From NCBI GenBank assembly GCA_041485165.1, contig JBGPJC010000001.1, positions 1-64,000 of the forward strand: a stretch of DNA of 64,000 nucleotides, in the 5' to 3' direction. This stretch comes from JAAFGT01 sp041485165 (lineage in GTDB: Bacteria > Acidobacteriota > Terriglobia > Acidiferrales > UBA7541). The position numbers and the translations under genes are program-made. The notes under the pieces were generated by a model, which saw only the letters and a program-made list of their open reading frames with translations, had not been told where the DNA came from and searched no databases. Positions 61,300 through 64,000 of the stretch are shown in pieces (the stretch's first letter is position 1; every line of letters begins with the position of its first letter).

Positions 61300-61719
61300 A
61301 TGAAGCGCCACTGGGAGGAGGTTCAGCAAGCGGCGAAACCGCTGGGGAAGAGTCCCGCGGTGGTGTTCCTCGCTGTGTTTACGCTCGGTCTGGCCCTGGC
61401 CTCGGCCAGCGGCTTGTTCCGCGATTTCAGCCGCTATGGACAGGCCCTGTTGCCTGTTTCAACCGGCTCGCCGCTCACCTCAGCTAGCTGCCCGGCCTGC
61501 CCCAAGCACACGCCCGCGGCTCGCGCTTCCGGTGTGCGCACACTGCTCTTCCATCTCTCTCCGCGCCGCGGCCGGGCGCCGCAGAACCGCCAGGCCAGCG
61601 AGAGGATTGCGGAGGCGCCGGCTAAGCAGGGCGGCTCGACGTCAGCATTGACCGGCTCGTGCTTCTCCGCTCCGGAAATCAATTTCCCCGAGATGAATCT
61701 GTTCAGGCCTCTGCTCTAA
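61300..61719 (+). CDS. Small single-pass membrane protein of unknown function
   Basis: 139 residues from the ATG at 61300 with AAGGAGG upstream. One membrane helix near residues 19-37 (SPAVVFLAVFTLGLALASA) and an outer part rich in Pro, Arg and Ser with a CPAC pair (TSASCPACPKHTPAARASG) and one further Cys. No family was recognised. Its position between the ATPase and permease genes of an exporter suggests an accessory role. Confidence 0.55.
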   Translation: MKRHWEEVQQAAKPLGKSPAVVFLAVFTLGLALASASGLFRDFSRYGQALLPVSTGSPLTSASCPACPKHTPAARASGVRTLLFHLSPRRGRAPQNRQASERIAEAPAKQGGSTSALTGSCFSAPEINFPEMNLFRPLL

Positions 61720-61809
61720 GAGAAGCCTGTTCTAGACGAAAAACGCGACCGCGGAAAGGGGCTCCCCGAACAAGGGGGAGGCCGGGTTCCCCGCGGAAGG
61801 AGAGGGTGT

Positions 61810-64000
61810 ATGTCATCTCTCTGGCAGGACCTGAGATACGCCGCGCGCTTGCTGGGTAAGAACCCCGGCTTCACCGCGGTTGCGGTCTTGACGCTGGCGC
61901 TGGGCATCGGCGTCAATACCACCATCTTCTCGCTCTATAACGCCATCGCCCTGCGGCCGTTGCCGGTTCGCGACCCGGCCCGTGTCGTGAGTATCTACCG
62001 CTCGGTTTCGAATGACGCGCGCTTCGGCGTGCACTCCTATCCCGACTTCCGGGATTACCGCGAGCACAACACCGTCTTTTCCGGACTGGTGGCTTATTCC
62101 GGCGCGCACGCGCAGTTGAGCGGTTCCGGCGATCCATCGGCGACGGCAGAGCCGCTCGATGGTGCGATTGTGAGCGGGGATTATTTCTCAGTGCTGGGCG
62201 TGGACGCGGCGATCGGGCGCACATTTGCCGCCGAAGAAGACCAGATACGGGGAGCGCATTCTGTGGTCATCCTCGGCTACGGATTGTGGCAGCGGCGATT
62301 TGCTGCGGACGCGAACATCGCCGGAAAGCAGATTACATTGAATGGTCTGGCCTACACCGTCGTCGGCGTGACCCCGCGTGGATTTACCGGCACGCTGCCG
62401 GAGACGCCGGCATTCTGGGTGCCGCTGATGATGCAGGAAAACGTGCTGCCTGGGCGCGAATTGCTCACCGCGCGCGATGCTGGCTGGCTGCGCATCGTCG
62501 CCCGCCTGAAGCCAGGCGTAACGCTGGCCCAGGCGCAGGCGGAGATGGAGGTTCTGGCCAGCCAGTACACACAGCCCCACGCCGAAAAAGACAAGCGAAT
62601 CACCTTGACCGTGCTGCCGGCCTCGGCTCTGACGCCGGCACAGAAGGGGGACGTCACATCGCTCGCGGTGCTGATGATGGCGGCCGTCGGGCTGATCCTG
62701 CTGATGGCTTGCGCCAATGTGGCCAACCTGATGGTCGCGCACGCGGTGAGCCGGCAAAAAGAGATGGGAGTTCGTCTATCCCTTGGAGCCACGCGCGGCC
62801 GCCTGTTTCGGCAACTGTTGACCGAAAGCACGCTGATCGCTCTCTTGGCCGGCGCCTGCGCACTCCTGGCTGCTGTCTGGATGTCGGATTTGCTGCAGCG
62901 GGTTATCCCGCTTCCTGGAGGAAACCCGCTGAGTTTGGATGTAACACCCGACGTGCGAATTGTGGGATTCACGATTATTCTTTCGCTGTTTACAAGTGTG
63001 GCATTCGGATTTCTGCCGGCGCTCGGAGCCACCCGGCTGGACCTTACCTGCGCGCTGCGGGAAGAAGGGAGCGCCTTCGGCCGGCGCTTCAGCCGCTCGC
63101 GGCTGCGAGCCGCGCTGGTGGTGACGCAGGTGGCGGGATCGCTCATCCTTCTGGTCTCCGCGGGACTCCTCCTGCGGGCGCTTGAAAAGGCGCGGACCGT
63201 CGACCCGGGATTCGAGATAAAGAATCTCTTCGTCGTCTCCGCGGATTTGCGAGTCCAGGGATACGACCCAGCGCGCGCCGAGGAGTTTCACCGCCGGACG
63301 ATTGCGAGAATGAGCGCATTGCCCGGAGTGAAATCGGTTGCGCTGGTCCAGGTGGTGCCGCTGGGCGCGGATTTTTATGCCACTGCGGTGATGCCGGAGG
63401 GCCGGGAACCCGCCCCAGGTGCTGCTCTGGCGACGGTGAGCTTCAACATTGTCTCACCGAATTATTTCGAGACGCTCGGCATCCCCCTGGTTCTCGGTCG
63501 CGGCTTCAGGGAGCAAGACGCGCGTGACGGCGCACCGGTGGCGGTTATTACCGAGTCCATGGCGCGGCGATTCTGGCCCGGCGAAAACCCAATCGGCAAG
63601 CGCCTGCGGCAGGGAGAGAAGGATCCGTACCGGGAAGTGATTGGCGTCGCAAGAGACACGCGCAGCGCCTACCTCTGGGAAGCGGCCACGCAGTGCCTGT
63701 ACCTGCCGGTCAGCTCGAAAAATCAGCCGGACCTGAAGATGCTGCTGCGAACGGAAAGAGACGCTGAATCCCTCCCGGGTGGGGTGCCCGGAGCCGTGCG
63801 GGAATTTGATGGCCGGCTGCAGGTGAGTGCCGCACGCCTCGAGGACAATATGGCGCTGTGGCTGTGGCCCTCGCGGATGGGCGCGATGCTGAGCGGGGTG
63901 CTGGGATTTCTTGCGCTGCTGCTCGCCGCCGTGGGGCTTTACGGCATCGCCGCGTTCTCGGTAAGCCAGCGAACGCGCGAGATCGGAGTGCGCAGGGCGT
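61810..64000 (+). CDS. ADOP-family ABC permease (3' partial)
   Basis: 730 codons are visible and the frame runs off the window end. The start SSLWQDLRYAARLLGKNPGF followed by TAVAVLTLALGIGVNTTIFS is the hallmark of acidobacterial ADOP permeases. A MacB-like periplasmic core (YPDFRDYREHNTVFSGLVAY; NYFETLGIPLVLGRGF) alternates with FtsX-type membrane bundles (AVLMMAAVGLILLMACANVA; VSQRTREIGVRRA at the end). The ribosome site is AAGGAG. The usual length is about 800-850 residues, so only the last helices are missing. Confidence 0.92.
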   Translation, partial: MSSLWQDLRYAARLLGKNPGFTAVAVLTLALGIGVNTTIFSLYNAIALRPLPVRDPARVVSIYRSVSNDARFGVHSYPDFRDYREHNTVFSGLVAYSGAHAQLSGSGDPSATAEPLDGAIVSGDYFSVLGVDAAIGRTFAAEEDQIRGAHSVVILGYGLWQRRFAADANIAGKQITLNGLAYTVVGVTPRGFTGTLPETPAFWVPLMMQENVLPGRELLTARDAGWLRIVARLKPGVTLAQAQAEMEVLASQYTQPHAEKDKRITLTVLPASALTPAQKGDVTSLAVLMMAAVGLILLMACANVANLMVAHAVSRQKEMGVRLSLGATRGRLFRQLLTESTLIALLAGACALLAAVWMSDLLQRVIPLPGGNPLSLDVTPDVRIVGFTIILSLFTSVAFGFLPALGATRLDLTCALREEGSAFGRRFSRSRLRAALVVTQVAGSLILLVSAGLLLRALEKARTVDPGFEIKNLFVVSADLRVQGYDPARAEEFHRRTIARMSALPGVKSVALVQVVPLGADFYATAVMPEGREPAPGAALATVSFNIVSPNYFETLGIPLVLGRGFREQDARDGAPVAVITESMARRFWPGENPIGKRLRQGEKDPYREVIGVARDTRSAYLWEAATQCLYLPVSSKNQPDLKMLLRTERDAESLPGGVPGAVREFDGRLQVSAARLEDNMALWLWPSRMGAMLSGVLGFLALLLAAVGLYGIAAFSVSQRTREIGVRRA

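Overview
The window is a high-GC bacterial chromosome segment that most resembles Acidobacteriota. The main reasons are two very large Oar-like TonB-dependent receptors with an N-terminal carboxypeptidase-regulatory-like domain, an ADOP/MacB-type permease with the typical ...DLRYAARLLGKNPGFT start, a Ser/Thr kinase with PEGA repeats, and dense two-component and PilZ signalling. This assignment comes from gene content only; there is no rRNA. One tRNA (Arg, anticodon CCT) is present.

Layout. 1-5.1 kb: end of an OmpA-type protein, a GAF/HD-GYP regulator, a secreted protein and rmuC, closed by a strong hairpin. 5.2-11.9 kb (minus): TonB receptor and a large PilZ protein. 12.4-14.1 kb: a short candidate transcript with a strong terminator, two small conserved proteins and a DUF4160/DUF2442 pair with its own promoter and palindrome. 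14.2-20.9 kb (minus): a signalling block (Ser/Thr kinase, coiled-coil secreted protein, FHA-GAF-adenylate cyclase), a secreted protein with an internal duplication, and a radical SAM enzyme. 21-28 kb: small metabolic genes, the tRNA, a DASS-type anion transporter and a PaaK-like CoA ligase. 28.2-34 kb: a second TonB receptor, a TetR regulator and a saccharopine dehydrogenase-like enzyme. 34.3-41.8 kb: an MdtABC-like RND efflux operon without an outer-membrane channel gene.

42.0-48.25 kb is the most interesting part. A tightly coupled operon runs from a large cysteine-rich secreted protein through a 24-codon micro-ORF, a 60-residue peptide with features of a RiPP precursor (YxxP leader motif, two core Cys, C-terminal Ser), a soluble Ser-His signal-peptidase-like protease, an HprK-like kinase, a PqqD-like recognition protein, a radical SAM/SPASM enzyme and a nucleotidyltransferase. 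Together they look like a modified-peptide pathway that combines radical SAM chemistry with the kinase/nucleotidyltransferase tailoring known from some lasso peptide clusters, but without the lasso cyclase or the transglutaminase-type protease.

48.3-56.8 kb: a hicBA module whose hicA is frameshifted, small secreted proteins, a hybrid histidine kinase with a response regulator/ATPase, a GTPase fragment lacking its P-loop, glpK with a TTG start, and a DinB-like protein. 56.9-58.7 kb is a decaying and mobile patch: an SDR remnant and a REP-associated tyrosine transposase surrounded by, and containing, REP-like palindromes. 58.7-64 kb: a small monooxygenase-like protein and an ABC export operon (adaptor, ATPase, small membrane protein, ADOP permease) cut by the window end.

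Three genes (DUF4160, a VOC protein and hicB) have a -10 hexamer ending six bases before their start codon, which suggests leaderless mRNAs.
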